Assembly (NCBI RefSeq): GCF_000412695.1
Contig: NC_021499.1
Location: 5,766,001-5,830,000 of the forward strand
Origin: Pseudomonas resinovorans NBRC 106553
GTDB lineage: Bacteria > Pseudomonadota > Gammaproteobacteria > Pseudomonadales > Pseudomonadaceae
Direction: 5' to 3'
DNA length: 64,000 nt
Position numbers and translations under genes: made by a program. The notes beneath the pieces were generated by a model. That model was not told the origin of the DNA. It ran no database searches and saw only the letters and a program-made list of their open reading frames with translations. Shown piece by piece: positions 27,516-36,739 of this stretch (positions within the stretch are counted from its first letter, which is position 1; every line of letters starts with the position of its first letter).

Positions 27516-29312
27516 TCAACCCGCGTCCGACTGGGACTCCTCGGCGAACTGGTTGGCGTGCAGACGGGCATAGTAGCCGTTCAGCGCCAGCAGCTCGGCG
27601 TGGCTGCCGCGCTCGACGATGCGCCCCTGGTCCATCACCAGGATCAGGTCCGCCTTCTCGATGGTGGACAGGCGGTGGGCGATCACCAGCGTGGTGCGGC
27701 CATCCATGACGCGATCCAGCGCGGCCTGGATATGCCGCTCGGACTCGGTGTCCAGGGCCGAAGTGGCCTCGTCCAGCACCAGCACCGGCGCGTTCTTCAG
27801 CAAGGCCCGGGCGATGGCCAGACGCTGGCGCTGTCCGCCGGAAAGCAGCACGCCGTTCTCACCCACTTCGGTGTCGAAGCCATGGGGCAGCTTGTCGACG
27901 AATTCCTTGGCGTAGGCGGCCTCGGCGGCCTTCTCGACCTCCTCCCGCGGCGTGCCTGCCAGGTCGCCATAGGCGATGTTGTTGGCCACCGAGTCGTTGA
28001 ACAGGGTCACCTGCTGGGTGACCAAGGCGATATGGCTGCGCAGGTTGCGCAGGCGATAGTCCTCGATATCCACACCATCCAGCAGGATCTGCCCTTGTTC
28101 ATGGTGGTAGAAACGCGGAATCAGGTTGGCCAAGGTGGACTTGCCGCTGCCGGAGCGCCCAACCAGGGCAATCATCTGGCCAGGCTCGGCCGCAAAGCTG
28201 ATGTCCTGCAGCACGGGCTTGTCGGTGCCGGGGTAGCGGAAACTCAGGTTGCGCACTTCCAGGCGGCCACCGACCCGCTCCCGCTCGACCGTGCCGCGAT
28301 CCTCCTCCGGCGTCTCGTCCAGCTGCTCGAAGATGCTTTCGGCGCCCGCCAGTCCCTTTTGGATGGTCGAGCTGACTTCGCTCAACTGGCGAATCGGTTT
28401 CGGCAATAGTCCCGCCAGCGTGATGTAGGCCACCAGGTCGCCCGCCGAGGCATCGCCACGCAGGAACAACACCAGGAACATCAGCAGCGCCATACCGCTG
28501 TAGATCACCAGTTGCAGCATCGGGGTATAAACGGCGCCGGTCTTGATCATCCGCAGTTGCTTTTCCGTGTTGCCGATACTGGCATCCAGAAAACGCTGCT
28601 GTTCGTAGGGTTCGCCACCGAAGCTGCGCACCACCCGGTAACCCTGAATGGCCTCCGACGAGATGTGCATGACATCCCCCATCGCTACCTGGATCTTCTT
28701 GCTCTGTTTGCGGAATTTCTTGCTGGCACTGCTGACCATCAACGCGATCAACGGCAGGATGGCGACCATGACCAGCGTCAGCTTCCAGTTCATCCAGAGC
28801 AGCGAGGCAAACAGGAAGATCACCGTCATGCCCTCGCGAATCACCACTTTTATCGCATCGGTGGCAGCACCGGTGACCATGGTCACGTTGAAGGTGATAC
28901 GGGAGATCAGGTGCCCCGAGTTGTTGCTGTCGAAATATCGATTGGGCAAGCACATCAACTGGTTGAACAACGCCACCCGCAGGTCGTGCACAAGGCCGAG
29001 CGAGACCCTGGCCAGGTAGAAGTTGCCGAGGAACGAACCGATACCCTGCCAGAGCGCAATCAGGACTATGAGTATCGGTACGGCCTGTACCAGATCCATG
29101 TCCCGCAGGTAGGGAATCTTCGGAAACAATACGACGTGGGGGTTGGCCAGGCCGTCGACGAAGTACTTGAGCATGTAGCCCAGCATCGGCTGGGTCGAAG
29201 CAAAGATCAGGAACCCGAGGAGGCTGAGCAGAAAGAGCCCCACGTACGGCCTGACGTAGCGCAGCAACCGTAGATAAACCCGGAGATCTGATTGCTGGTT
29301 AGAATTGGCCAC
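27516..29312 (-). CDS. msbA: Lipid A export ATP-binding/permease protein
   Basis: A 598-residue homodimeric ABC exporter that flips core-lipid A across the inner membrane. Six TM helices fill residues ~20-330 (first YVGLFLLSLLGFLIFAS). The nucleotide-binding domain has Walker A GRSGSGKS, a Q-loop in HIALVTQQVTLFNDSV, the signature LLSGGQRQRLAIARAL, Walker B VLVLDEATSALDTES and the H-loop IAHRLST. The gene is divergent from the kinase-fold gene at 29345 with only 32 bases between start codons, so the two promoters must overlap or lie in coding sequence. Confidence 0.97.
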   Translation of the reverse strand: MANSNQQSDLRVYLRLLRYVRPYVGLFLLSLLGFLIFASTQPMLGYMLKYFVDGLANPHVVLFPKIPYLRDMDLVQAVPILIVLIALWQGIGSFLGNFYLARVSLGLVHDLRVALFNQLMCLPNRYFDSNNSGHLISRITFNVTMVTGAATDAIKVVIREGMTVIFLFASLLWMNWKLTLVMVAILPLIALMVSSASKKFRKQSKKIQVAMGDVMHISSEAIQGYRVVRSFGGEPYEQQRFLDASIGNTEKQLRMIKTGAVYTPMLQLVIYSGMALLMFLVLFLRGDASAGDLVAYITLAGLLPKPIRQLSEVSSTIQKGLAGAESIFEQLDETPEEDRGTVERERVGGRLEVRNLSFRYPGTDKPVLQDISFAAEPGQMIALVGRSGSGKSTLANLIPRFYHHEQGQILLDGVDIEDYRLRNLRSHIALVTQQVTLFNDSVANNIAYGDLAGTPREEVEKAAEAAYAKEFVDKLPHGFDTEVGENGVLLSGGQRQRLAIARALLKNAPVLVLDEATSALDTESERHIQAALDRVMDGRTTLVIAHRLSTIEKADLILVMDQGRIVERGSHAELLALNGYYARLHANQFAEESQSDAG

Positions 29313-29344
29313 TCTCGATCCCTTTAGCTACGCAGAGAAAATTG

Positions 29345-29962
29345 ATGCGGATTGTACCAGCGAAAGAATTACAGCTGTGGCTCGCCCAGGGCGAGGTACT
29401 GGAAAAGGACGGGCGCGGCCCCAAGGTCCTGCGCCAGCCGGACGGCCAGCTGCTGAAGATCTTCCGCCCACGCCGACGGCTCTGGCTCGCCCGCCTGCGC
29501 CCCGCCGCGCAGCGCTTCGCACGCAATGCCGAGCGGCTCACCGAGCGCGGCATTGCTACCCCCCGAATCAGCGAATGCATGTGGCTCGAGCGCTCCGAGG
29601 CGGTCAGCGCCTGTTTCTATGCCCCGCTGCCAGGCCGTTCGCTGGATCAGCTGTATCGCAACAAGCGCCAGGAGTTCGATGAATTTCTGCCCGAGCTGGC
29701 CGATTTCATCCACACCCTGCACCAGCGCGGCATCTACTTCCGCTCGCTGCACCTGGGCAACATCCTGCGCCTGCCGGAGGGCGGCTTCGGCCTGATCGAC
29801 TTCCTGGACATGCACTTCAAGCGCGGCCCGCTCAGTGCCCGCCTGGCCCGCCGCAACCTGCAGCACCTCAGGAGCTACCTGCACCGCAGCCAGATCAACG
29901 ACTTCCCATGGCAGCGGCTGCTGCAGGCCTATGGACATGCCCTGCCCGAGGCCGGCAAGTGA
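29345..29962 (+). CDS. WaaP/Kdo-kinase-like fold protein of the LPS locus
   Basis: A 205-residue protein resembling the lipopolysaccharide-kinase group (PA4998-like by position, often labelled toluene tolerance protein). The ATG at 29345 is used here; a TTG one codon earlier is possible. The N-lobe has LEKDGRGPKVLRQPDGQLLKIF, with a candidate ATP-binding Lys. The catalytic loop reads YFRSLHLGNIL, where a normal kinase has H-x-D; the Asp is Ser and only the Asn is kept. The metal loop LIDFLDM is present. It may be a weak or inactive kinase. It lies at the start of the core-oligosaccharide block and is convergent with waaL. Confidence 0.75.
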   Translation: MRIVPAKELQLWLAQGEVLEKDGRGPKVLRQPDGQLLKIFRPRRRLWLARLRPAAQRFARNAERLTERGIATPRISECMWLERSEAVSACFYAPLPGRSLDQLYRNKRQEFDEFLPELADFIHTLHQRGIYFRSLHLGNILRLPEGGFGLIDFLDMHFKRGPLSARLARRNLQHLRSYLHRSQINDFPWQRLLQAYGHALPEAGK

Positions 29963-30010
29963 TCGACGCCAGAGATAAGTGGCCTCCGGCGTGATTCGCT
30001 GAACCCGAGG

Positions 30011-31219
30011 TCAGACGCTTGGCGGACCACCGGGAGTCGGAGTGGATGCTGCCCCGCCCAGCTTCCCCTGCCGGGCCAGGGTATCTATCACCAGTACCAG
30101 TGCCAGGGGCAGCCAGGTCACGAACCAGATGGGCGAGGGTTTAACCCAGGGGGCGATGCCTTCCGTCAGCACCACGAGCCCCGAGTACAACCACAGGCCG
30201 ACCGCCGCTTCGCCCATCGCGGAGTGCCGGTGCGTGAACGCTCGCCATCCCGCCCAGCACCAGAGCCCAATCCATAGCAGCAGTCCCAGGACACCGAACC
30301 TGATACCGATATCCAGGAACATGTTATGGGGGTGTCTTGAACCAACTTTAAGAGTTGCGACTTTGATCCAGTATTCTTGGAAGCCGACGCCGTGGACCCA
30401 GTTATCCAGCAATAGCGAAAGCCCCCCGAGCCATAACTCTGGTCGGTAAGAGAGGCCTCGACTCAGAAGAAGAGTTGGCTTGACGAATACGACCACAATT
30501 AATAACAACACGGACATAGCGGCCATCACGTAGGCAGCCCTGTTCCGCAACAGAACACCTGTTCCGAGGAAAGACAGCACCAGGCATAGCCAGACCCAGC
30601 GGCTTTGATTGAAGTACAGAAAAACTAGATAGCCCAACAAGGCGATCAGTACTACCACAATGACACTTGCGCCCCGCCTAATCTCCAGCCACAGCATCGC
30701 AGTCAGGATAGCCAGGGCCCCGCATGCCTGCGCGACAGGAATCACCACTCGCCATACGCCCAGTGATGCTACCCGATACCCGAGAAAATGCCCCTGCACC
30801 CAGTAGACATATAGGCAGGTAACCCCTGCAGCAAGCCCCCCCAGAACGCCGCAAAGCAGCAGGAAATCCCGGAAGCGCTCCTTGAGATGCATAGCGGCAA
30901 CCAGGATCCCCAGCAGGCTGAACGCCACGTAGAAGGGTAACTTGAACTCGCGCGCGTCCTCCCAGCCATCAATAGTCATGAGCAGGACAAATATGTACCA
31001 GGCGGAAATAGCGATATAAAGCCAGAAAAACAACTTATGAATCGGTGGATAGCCTTTGCGGAACAAGCAGAAATGCACGAACGCCGGCAGCCACAGGAAA
31101 AATATTATCGCCCGATGATAGAAAGAGTTGTTCGGCAGAACCCATGGCCCAAACAACAAGAAGAGCACGCCAACCACAGCGAACCGGGAAAGCCAAACCC
31201 CCAAATTTTCCTTACTCAT
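30011..31219 (-). CDS. waaL: O-antigen ligase
   Basis: A 402-residue polytopic inner-membrane protein with about eleven hydrophobic segments and a larger periplasmic loop, the layout of WaaL/Wzy_C proteins. The loop contains LSYRPELWLGGLSLLLDN and HGVGFQEYW, and GSRHPHNMFLDIGIRFG carries the conserved His of the ligase motif (H-x-H/N-x-x-L). It joins undecaprenyl-linked O-antigen to the lipid A-core on the periplasmic side. ATG at 31219 was chosen; a GTG two codons earlier is possible. Base composition is visibly lower in GC than the flanks, as is the upstream glycosyltransferase. It is the last gene of the minus-strand LPS run. Confidence 0.88.
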   Translation of the reverse strand: MSKENLGVWLSRFAVVGVLFLLFGPWVLPNNSFYHRAIIFFLWLPAFVHFCLFRKGYPPIHKLFFWLYIAISAWYIFVLLMTIDGWEDAREFKLPFYVAFSLLGILVAAMHLKERFRDFLLLCGVLGGLAAGVTCLYVYWVQGHFLGYRVASLGVWRVVIPVAQACGALAILTAMLWLEIRRGASVIVVVLIALLGYLVFLYFNQSRWVWLCLVLSFLGTGVLLRNRAAYVMAAMSVLLLIVVVFVKPTLLLSRGLSYRPELWLGGLSLLLDNWVHGVGFQEYWIKVATLKVGSRHPHNMFLDIGIRFGVLGLLLWIGLWCWAGWRAFTHRHSAMGEAAVGLWLYSGLVVLTEGIAPWVKPSPIWFVTWLPLALVLVIDTLARQGKLGGAASTPTPGGPPSV

Positions 31220-31228
31220 AATCACGAC

Positions 31229-32236
31229 TTACTTATCTTTTATATTGTGTTTTGTTAGCGCACCAAAGTATGCCCTAGCACAGTTCAAATAACCAAAATC
31301 CCTGGCAATGCGCAGCAACTCACCCCCATCCAGGAAACCAGCCAGCCGAATTCTCGCCTGTATTTCGGACTTCTTTCTCTTGAATGAACGATTCCTGTTC
31401 TTTTTTTCGAGGAGTTCCATCTCCCTCATCACGAATCCGTAGAATCGCTCATCACCCTCCGCACGAATCCGGGCGGCTTCCTGGGCGACTTTTTCATAGA
31501 TGGTTTCGATATAGCTGGAGAAATCCAGTTTCTGCGTGGCGCTGGCTGGATGAACCCTGGTCAATGCGATCGCCTGCGGATCATCCAGGAAAGAGATATG
31601 GGCTCCACGCAGAATGCAGCGCAACCAATAATCCCAGTCCTCCAAGGCGCGCATGCCCACATCGAAGTAACCGACTTTTTCAATCAGCGACTTTCTCACC
31701 ACCGCCGCATGAATGGCCATGTTGTTGCCCCTGACAAAAACAGGGAAAGCCGCTTCGTAGCGTCCATCTATCACCTTCGACCACTCCTCGGTCGAGGTCA
31801 GATCGAGCTTTGTGAAGAGCCGATTCGCACGCAGATCCTCGAAATAGCGGAAGCGCGAATAGGATATGTCCACATGCGGGTTTTCCTTGAAGTGCCGGAC
31901 ATGAGCCATCAATTTGGCGGGCATTATCAGATCATCTGCATCGAGGAACAGCAGGTAGTCCCCTTGTGCGAGCCTTATGCCGGCATTCTTCGCCGCTGAC
32001 GTCCCTGCATTCGGCTGGTGCACATAGCGGACCCGAGGGTCCGCGACCACCAGCCGTTCGGCGACTTCTTCCGAATCATCGGTGGAGCCGTCGTCGACGA
32101 TGATGGCTTCCCAGTTCTGGTAGCTCTGTCCCCGCAAGCTTTCGATCGTCTGCTCGAGAAAGCGCCCGTAGTTGTAGCACGGGATAATGACGGAAACCTT
32201 GTGCTCCACCGACTGCGGTGACGTTACCTGCGTCAT
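31229..32236 (-). CDS. Family 2 glycosyltransferase
   Basis: A 335-residue GT-A fold enzyme: VSVIIPCYNYGRFLEQTIES at the N-terminus (nucleotide site), VDDGSTDDSEEVAERL, and the metal motif in DYLLFLDADDLIMPAKL (DxD about residue 100). ALEDWDYWLRCI supplies the ED base region. The C-terminal third is rich in charged residues (ELLEKKNRNRSFKRKKSE). It lies 9 bases upstream of waaL and shares its lower GC. By position next to waaL it could do the job of the rhamnosyltransferase WapR of P. aeruginosa, but sequence identity to WapR was not established, so no symbol is given. Confidence 0.88.
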   Translation of the reverse strand: MTQVTSPQSVEHKVSVIIPCYNYGRFLEQTIESLRGQSYQNWEAIIVDDGSTDDSEEVAERLVVADPRVRYVHQPNAGTSAAKNAGIRLAQGDYLLFLDADDLIMPAKLMAHVRHFKENPHVDISYSRFRYFEDLRANRLFTKLDLTSTEEWSKVIDGRYEAAFPVFVRGNNMAIHAAVVRKSLIEKVGYFDVGMRALEDWDYWLRCILRGAHISFLDDPQAIALTRVHPASATQKLDFSSYIETIYEKVAQEAARIRAEGDERFYGFVMREMELLEKKNRNRSFKRKKSEIQARIRLAGFLDGGELLRIARDFGYLNCARAYFGALTKHNIKDK

Positions 32237-32237
32237 G

Positions 32238-33116
32238 TCATCCTCTACGGAACAGCATTCGCAAGAGCCCGCGCAGGGTCTTCATGTTCCAGGCGCGCAA
32301 GGGAATATCACGTAACAGGGTCCTGGCCAGTTCGGGGTCGACACCCGCGCACTTGAGCAGCATCGAGTTGCGGAACTGCGCACAGACCCGGGCGTAGTCC
32401 GGATGATCGCTGAAGCGCTCGTAGGTACGCAGCACGTTCTCCACCATGAACCGATAGTTCTTGTAGGTGTTGCTGCCATGTACCCGATAGAGCGCCAACG
32501 GCTCCCCGAGGATATCGATGAAATAGCCGGCTCGGGTGATCTTCAGTTCGATCATCAGGTCCTCGAGCCTGACCTCCGGATCGAAGCCGCCGACCCGCTC
32601 CAGCGCCTCGCGCCGGAACAGCAGTGTCGGAGCCGGGGCGCCTGGCTTGCGATTGAGGAACACATCCTCGAAGTCCAGTCGGCGCTGCGGCGGCACGCGG
32701 TCCTTGTCGCCAGGCCGTCCCTCTCCATCGATGATCCGGATGCCTCCCGCGCAGATCCCCACCTCCGGCTTGTCCGCCATGTAGGCGACCTGCGTGGCGA
32801 TGCGCTCGGACAGCATGATGTCGTCCGAACCGAAAGGTGCGATCAGGCTCCCCTTCGCCCGTGCGATGGTGTCGTTGAGGGTTCTCGAGAGCCCCTGGTT
32901 GGCCTGGGCGCGAAAATCGAAGCCATGAACCGCCTGCAATGCCTGGATACGCGCCACGCTATCGTCGCGCGAGCCATCGTCCACCACCAGCAGCTCGATG
33001 TTCGGGTAGCTCTGCCCCAGCACGCTGAGAATGCTCTCCTCGATGTAGGGGGCATGGTTGTAGGAAGCGATGATCACGCTTACCAGCGGCTGCTGGCCAT
33101 TGCTCATGGAAGACAT
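32238..33116 (-). CDS. Family 2 glycosyltransferase
   Basis: A 292-residue GT-A enzyme: LVSVIIASYNHAPYIEESIL near residue 10, VVDDGSRDDSVARIQAL, and FGSDDIMLSERIATQV, where the DxD is SDD. GFDPEVRLEDLMIELKIT holds the ED base region. The C-terminus is short and basic (LRGLLRMLFRRG). Its stop is one base before the next gene's start, so the two glycosyltransferases are translated together. An alternative ATG three codons in (33107) is possible. Donor and acceptor sugars cannot be told; LPS core or O-antigen assembly is inferred from position. Confidence 0.87.
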   Translation of the reverse strand: MSSMSNGQQPLVSVIIASYNHAPYIEESILSVLGQSYPNIELLVVDDGSRDDSVARIQALQAVHGFDFRAQANQGLSRTLNDTIARAKGSLIAPFGSDDIMLSERIATQVAYMADKPEVGICAGGIRIIDGEGRPGDKDRVPPQRRLDFEDVFLNRKPGAPAPTLLFRREALERVGGFDPEVRLEDLMIELKITRAGYFIDILGEPLALYRVHGSNTYKNYRFMVENVLRTYERFSDHPDYARVCAQFRNSMLLKCAGVDPELARTLLRDIPLRAWNMKTLRGLLRMLFRRG

Positions 33117-33126
33117 GCAGTAGGAC

Positions 33127-34083
33127 TCAGAATGGATTTAGCCGGGCCCAGAACTCCCGCCAGGGGGTCAGGGGCTCGGGCGACGGCCAGGGCTCTTCTA
33201 GCACTTTCATGAGGTGCTCGGCCAGCCGTAGATGGGAAAGGTGCCGTTCGGTGAAATGCCGTCCGTTCTCGGCAATGGTCCGCGCCAGTTCGGGGTCCTG
33301 GCGTAGCCGGACCAGATGCCCGCGCAACTCCTCGACGCTGGAATAGAGCAGCAGGTGAACGCCATCCTCCAGGCCTATGGCCGGTTCCTCGCGGCCCTGG
33401 CGCCAGGCCAGCAGAACGCATCCACAGGCCATCGCCTCGAAGTTCTTCGCCATGTACTCGTTCAGCCCGACATCGGCACTGACGAAGTAGCGTATGCGGT
33501 TCAGCATCTGCCGGTAGGGCTCGCCGGGTGGCGTTCGCAGCAACTGCAGCGCGTCCTCGGCGGCCAGGCGATCCAGAAGGCGCTTGCGCTCCTGGTAGGC
33601 GGCGCTCGCGGTCCGGCCGATGAAACCCAGCTCGATGTCCCGCTCCAGGTGCTCGGAGAAGATCACCTGCGGGTCATAGCCCTTGGGGATGAAGTGGACG
33701 TTGAAGCCCTCGCGCGTCAGGCGCTCGGCCACGCTGGCACCGGTCACGACGATCCGCGCATTGGGCAGGGCCCGGTAGAAGCGACTGAAGCATCCGCGCC
33801 AACGGGAGGTCTCGAGGTAGTTCTGGCAGGCGTCCTCCTCGTAGATCAGGAGGCCTGGGATCCGTCTCAGGAAGCGGGTCTGGCGCCGAATGTTCTTGAA
33901 ATGCAGGTCCACCAGTACGCGGTCGTAGGTGGCGAGGTCGACCTGCCGCAACGTACCGCGCAGATCGCGCTGTGCTTCCTTGTCGAGGATTTTCAGGTCG
34001 AGGTCCAGCTGTCCGCCCAGATGCTCGTAGACCCGGGAAAAGTCAGGTTCCCGCCCTGCGGAGCTGAGCGCAAGGACCTTCAT
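33127..34083 (-). CDS. GT-B glycosyltransferase of the LPS locus
   Basis: A 318-residue protein started at the ATG (34083) that overlaps the upstream stop (ATGA). It begins MKVLALSSAGREPDFSRVYE and looks like a GT-B fold with a group 1 C-terminal half: NVHFIPKGYDPQVIF, GFIGRTASAAYQERKRLLD and VSADVGLNEYMAKNFEAMACGC, the last being the donor-binding E-x7-E-like region. The middle (YEEDACQNYLETSRWRGCF) is similar to the CgeB/spore-type Glyco_trans_1_2 group. It may be the counterpart of P. aeruginosa Ssg (PA5001), a surface-sugar glycosyltransferase; that match is a guess from position. Confidence 0.75.
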   Translation of the reverse strand: MKVLALSSAGREPDFSRVYEHLGGQLDLDLKILDKEAQRDLRGTLRQVDLATYDRVLVDLHFKNIRRQTRFLRRIPGLLIYEEDACQNYLETSRWRGCFSRFYRALPNARIVVTGASVAERLTREGFNVHFIPKGYDPQVIFSEHLERDIELGFIGRTASAAYQERKRLLDRLAAEDALQLLRTPPGEPYRQMLNRIRYFVSADVGLNEYMAKNFEAMACGCVLLAWRQGREEPAIGLEDGVHLLLYSSVEELRGHLVRLRQDPELARTIAENGRHFTERHLSHLRLAEHLMKVLEEPWPSPEPLTPWREFWARLNPF

Positions 34084-34994
34084 TTTCCTGGCAGCCCCCA
34101 CAGGCGTATCGCCTTGCGGGTGTAGGACCACTTGAACAGTACTCGCCAATCCGTCCGCAGCGCCTCGCGGTAGTAGTCGCGGGCACCACTCTTCTCACCG
34201 GCCAGCAGGCAGGTGCGGAACAGCGACAGGCAGCGCTGGGCGCGGTAGGCGGGCTTGAGCGATTGCAGGCCCGCCGGGAGCTTGAGGAATACCTCGTCCA
34301 CCAGGGTCAGGCCAACCTTGCGCGCGGCCTCGGCGTTGTGGCGCAGGCTGCCGGGATGCTTGTGGATGCGCGCCAGCATCAGGTCGAGGACTTCCACTTG
34401 GCGCTGGGTCAGGCAATAGGCGAACACCGGGATATCTTCGCTGTGGCGCAGGTGCTCGGGATAGGGCCGTTCCAGCAGCAGCTCGCGCAGGAACACGCAG
34501 GAGCCGTGACCGAGGCCGATGTCCTTGTCCAGCAGGTAACCCCTGAGGCGTTGCAACGCATCGCCAGGCACAGTGCTGGCGGGGTGGGCGCGCTCGCGTC
34601 CATCCGGCTGTACCGCCACATGGCCGGCCAGCCAGAGGCCGACGTCCGGCTGCTGGCGCAGGCGCTCGCACAGGCTGGGGAGCGTATCGGGCACCAACTC
34701 ATCGTCGGCGTCCAGCAGCAGGACGTAGCGTCCCTGGGCAAGTTGCACGCCGTTGTTGCGTGCGGCCGAGGGGCCGGCGTTGGTCTGGCGCACGCACTGG
34801 AAGGCCGCGCCATGGCGTTGGCTCAAAGCGGCACAAACCGCCGGGGTGTCGTCGGTGGAGCCGTCATCCACCACCCAGAGTTCGACCTCCGAGGTGGCTT
34901 GGGCCAGCACCGACTCCACGGCACGCGGGAGCACGCCCGCGTAGTTGTAGGTAGGGATGACGACGCTAAGCAGCGGCTTAGCCGACATTGTCAT
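34080..34994 (-). CDS. Family 2 glycosyltransferase
   Basis: A 304-residue GT-A enzyme with LLSVVIPTYNYAGVLPRAVE at the N-terminus, VVDDGSTDDTPAVCAAL, the metal motif in RYVLLLDADDELVPDTLP and HSEDIPVFAYCL as the ED region. The start at 34994 has AAGGA upstream and overlaps the carbamoyltransferase stop by 17 bases. It probably adds a sugar to the outer core; P. aeruginosa has several comparable enzymes here. Donor unknown. Confidence 0.87.
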   Translation of the reverse strand: MTMSAKPLLSVVIPTYNYAGVLPRAVESVLAQATSEVELWVVDDGSTDDTPAVCAALSQRHGAAFQCVRQTNAGPSAARNNGVQLAQGRYVLLLDADDELVPDTLPSLCERLRQQPDVGLWLAGHVAVQPDGRERAHPASTVPGDALQRLRGYLLDKDIGLGHGSCVFLRELLLERPYPEHLRHSEDIPVFAYCLTQRQVEVLDLMLARIHKHPGSLRHNAEAARKVGLTLVDEVFLKLPAGLQSLKPAYRAQRCLSLFRTCLLAGEKSGARDYYREALRTDWRVLFKWSYTRKAIRLWGLPGK

Positions 34995-36735
34995 ACCAAT
35001 CCTTGCCTTCCTTGACGACGAGGATGTCTTCCATGATCAGGTACTGCAGGTCCGAGCCGTAGAACATGTTCAGCGCGTCGGTGGGCGAGCAGATCATCGG
35101 CTCGCCGCGACGGTTGAGGGAGGTGTTCAGGGACACGCCGTTGCCGGTGAGGACTTCCAGTTCCTTCATCAGGTCGTACCAGCGCGGGTTGTGGCGGCGC
35201 TCCAGCACCTGGGCGCGGGACGTGCCGTCCTCGTGCACCACTTCGCCCACGCGGTTCTTCCATTCGTCGTTGACCTCGAAGGTGAAGGTCATGAACGGCG
35301 ACGGGTGGTCGACCTTGAGCATCTGCGCCGCGACCGTATCCAGCATCGACGGGCAGAAGGGGCGCCAGCGCTCGCGGAACTTGATCTGTTCGTTGATGCG
35401 ATCGGCCACGCCGGCCACGCTCAGGCAGCCGATGATGGAGCGGCCGCCGAGGGCGCGCGGGCCGAACTCCATGCGGCCCTGGAACCAGGCCACCGGGTTG
35501 GCGTCGACCATGATCCGGGCGATCCGCTGCGGGGTGTTGTCGATGCGCTTGAACACCGGCTTCTGCGGGTGACGGGCGCAGGCGGCGATCACGTCCTCGT
35601 TGCTGAAGGACGGGCCGAGGTAGACGTGCTCCATCTTCTCCACCGGCACGCCGCGCTTGACCGAGACATAAGCGGCGGCGCCCACGGAGGTGCCGGCGTC
35701 GCCGGAGGCCGGCTGGACGAACAGCTCCTTCACTTCCGGACGGGCGATGATCTTCTGGTTCAGCTTGACGTTCAGCGCGCAACCGCCGGCAAAGGCGATC
35801 TTGCCGGTCTCGCGGATGATGTCGCCTAGGTAGTAGTCCATCATCTCCAGCGCCAGCTTCTCGAACAGGGCCTGCATGCTGGCGGCGTAGTGGATGTAGG
35901 GGTCGTCAGCGATGTCGCCCTGGCGTTTCGGACCCAGCCACTCGATCAGCTTGGGCGAGAAGTAGAAGCCCTTGCCGTTTTCCTTGTAGCGACGGAAGCC
36001 GATCACGTTGGCGTAGTCGGTGTTGATGGTCAGCTCGCCGTTCTCGAACTTGGCCAGGCGCGAGAAATCGTACTTGGCGGCGTCACCGTAGGGCGCCATG
36101 CCCATGACCTTGAACTCGCCGTCGAGCATCTCGAAGCCGAGGTACTCGGTGATCGCGCCATAGAGGCCACCGAGGGAGTCCGGATCGAAGAACTCCTTGA
36201 TCTTGTGGATCTTGCCGTTCTCGCCCCAGCCGAAGAAGGTGGTGGCGTACTCGCCCTTGCCGTCGATCCCGAGGATCGCGGTCTTCTCCTTGAAGCCGGA
36301 GCAGTGGTAGGCACTGGAGGCGTGGGCCAGGTGGTGCTCCACCGGCTCGATCTTCACCTTCTTGGCGTCGAAGCCCAGTTGCTCCAGGCACCAGACGATC
36401 TTCTTGCGGTAGCGCTTGTAGCGGCGGTTGCCCATGAGAATGGCGTCCAGCGCGCGATCCGGGGCGTACCAGTAGCGCTTGGCGTAGTGCCAGCGGGCCT
36501 TGCCGAACAGGCTGATGGGGGCGAAGGGAATGGCCACCACGTCGACGTCGGAGGGCTTGATGCCGGCCTGCTCCAGGCAGAACTTGGCCGACTCGTAGGG
36601 CATGCGATTCTTCGCGTGCTTGTCGCGCACGAAGCGCTCTTCTTCGGCGGCCGCGATCAGCTTGCCGTCGATGTAGAGCGCGGCGGAGGGATCATGGCTG
36701 AGAGCGCCGGAAAGGCCGAGAATCGTCAGTGCCAC
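34978..36735 (-). CDS. wapO: LPS-core carbamoyltransferase (NodU/TobZ family)
   Basis: A 585-residue carbamoyltransferase. The start is GTG at 36735 with AGAGG about 9 bases ahead; the longer frame to 36897 is shadow sequence from the kinase gene. The N-terminal YrdC-independent ASKHA-like domain has ILGLSGALSHDPSAALYIDG, EEERFVRDKHAKNRMP and EHHLAHASSAYHCSGF, the His pair that binds metal and carbamoyl phosphate in TobZ. ILGIDGKGEYATTFFG is the phosphate loop. The C-terminal carbamoyl-transfer domain has GRMEFGPRALGGRSIIG. In P. aeruginosa the equivalent (PA5005, called wapO as I recall) carbamoylates heptose II of the inner core. Confidence 0.82.
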   Translation of the reverse strand: MALTILGLSGALSHDPSAALYIDGKLIAAAEEERFVRDKHAKNRMPYESAKFCLEQAGIKPSDVDVVAIPFAPISLFGKARWHYAKRYWYAPDRALDAILMGNRRYKRYRKKIVWCLEQLGFDAKKVKIEPVEHHLAHASSAYHCSGFKEKTAILGIDGKGEYATTFFGWGENGKIHKIKEFFDPDSLGGLYGAITEYLGFEMLDGEFKVMGMAPYGDAAKYDFSRLAKFENGELTINTDYANVIGFRRYKENGKGFYFSPKLIEWLGPKRQGDIADDPYIHYAASMQALFEKLALEMMDYYLGDIIRETGKIAFAGGCALNVKLNQKIIARPEVKELFVQPASGDAGTSVGAAAYVSVKRGVPVEKMEHVYLGPSFSNEDVIAACARHPQKPVFKRIDNTPQRIARIMVDANPVAWFQGRMEFGPRALGGRSIIGCLSVAGVADRINEQIKFRERWRPFCPSMLDTVAAQMLKVDHPSPFMTFTFEVNDEWKNRVGEVVHEDGTSRAQVLERRHNPRWYDLMKELEVLTGNGVSLNTSLNRRGEPMICSPTDALNMFYGSDLQYLIMEDILVVKEGKDWYDNVG

Positions 36736-36739
36736 GGGG

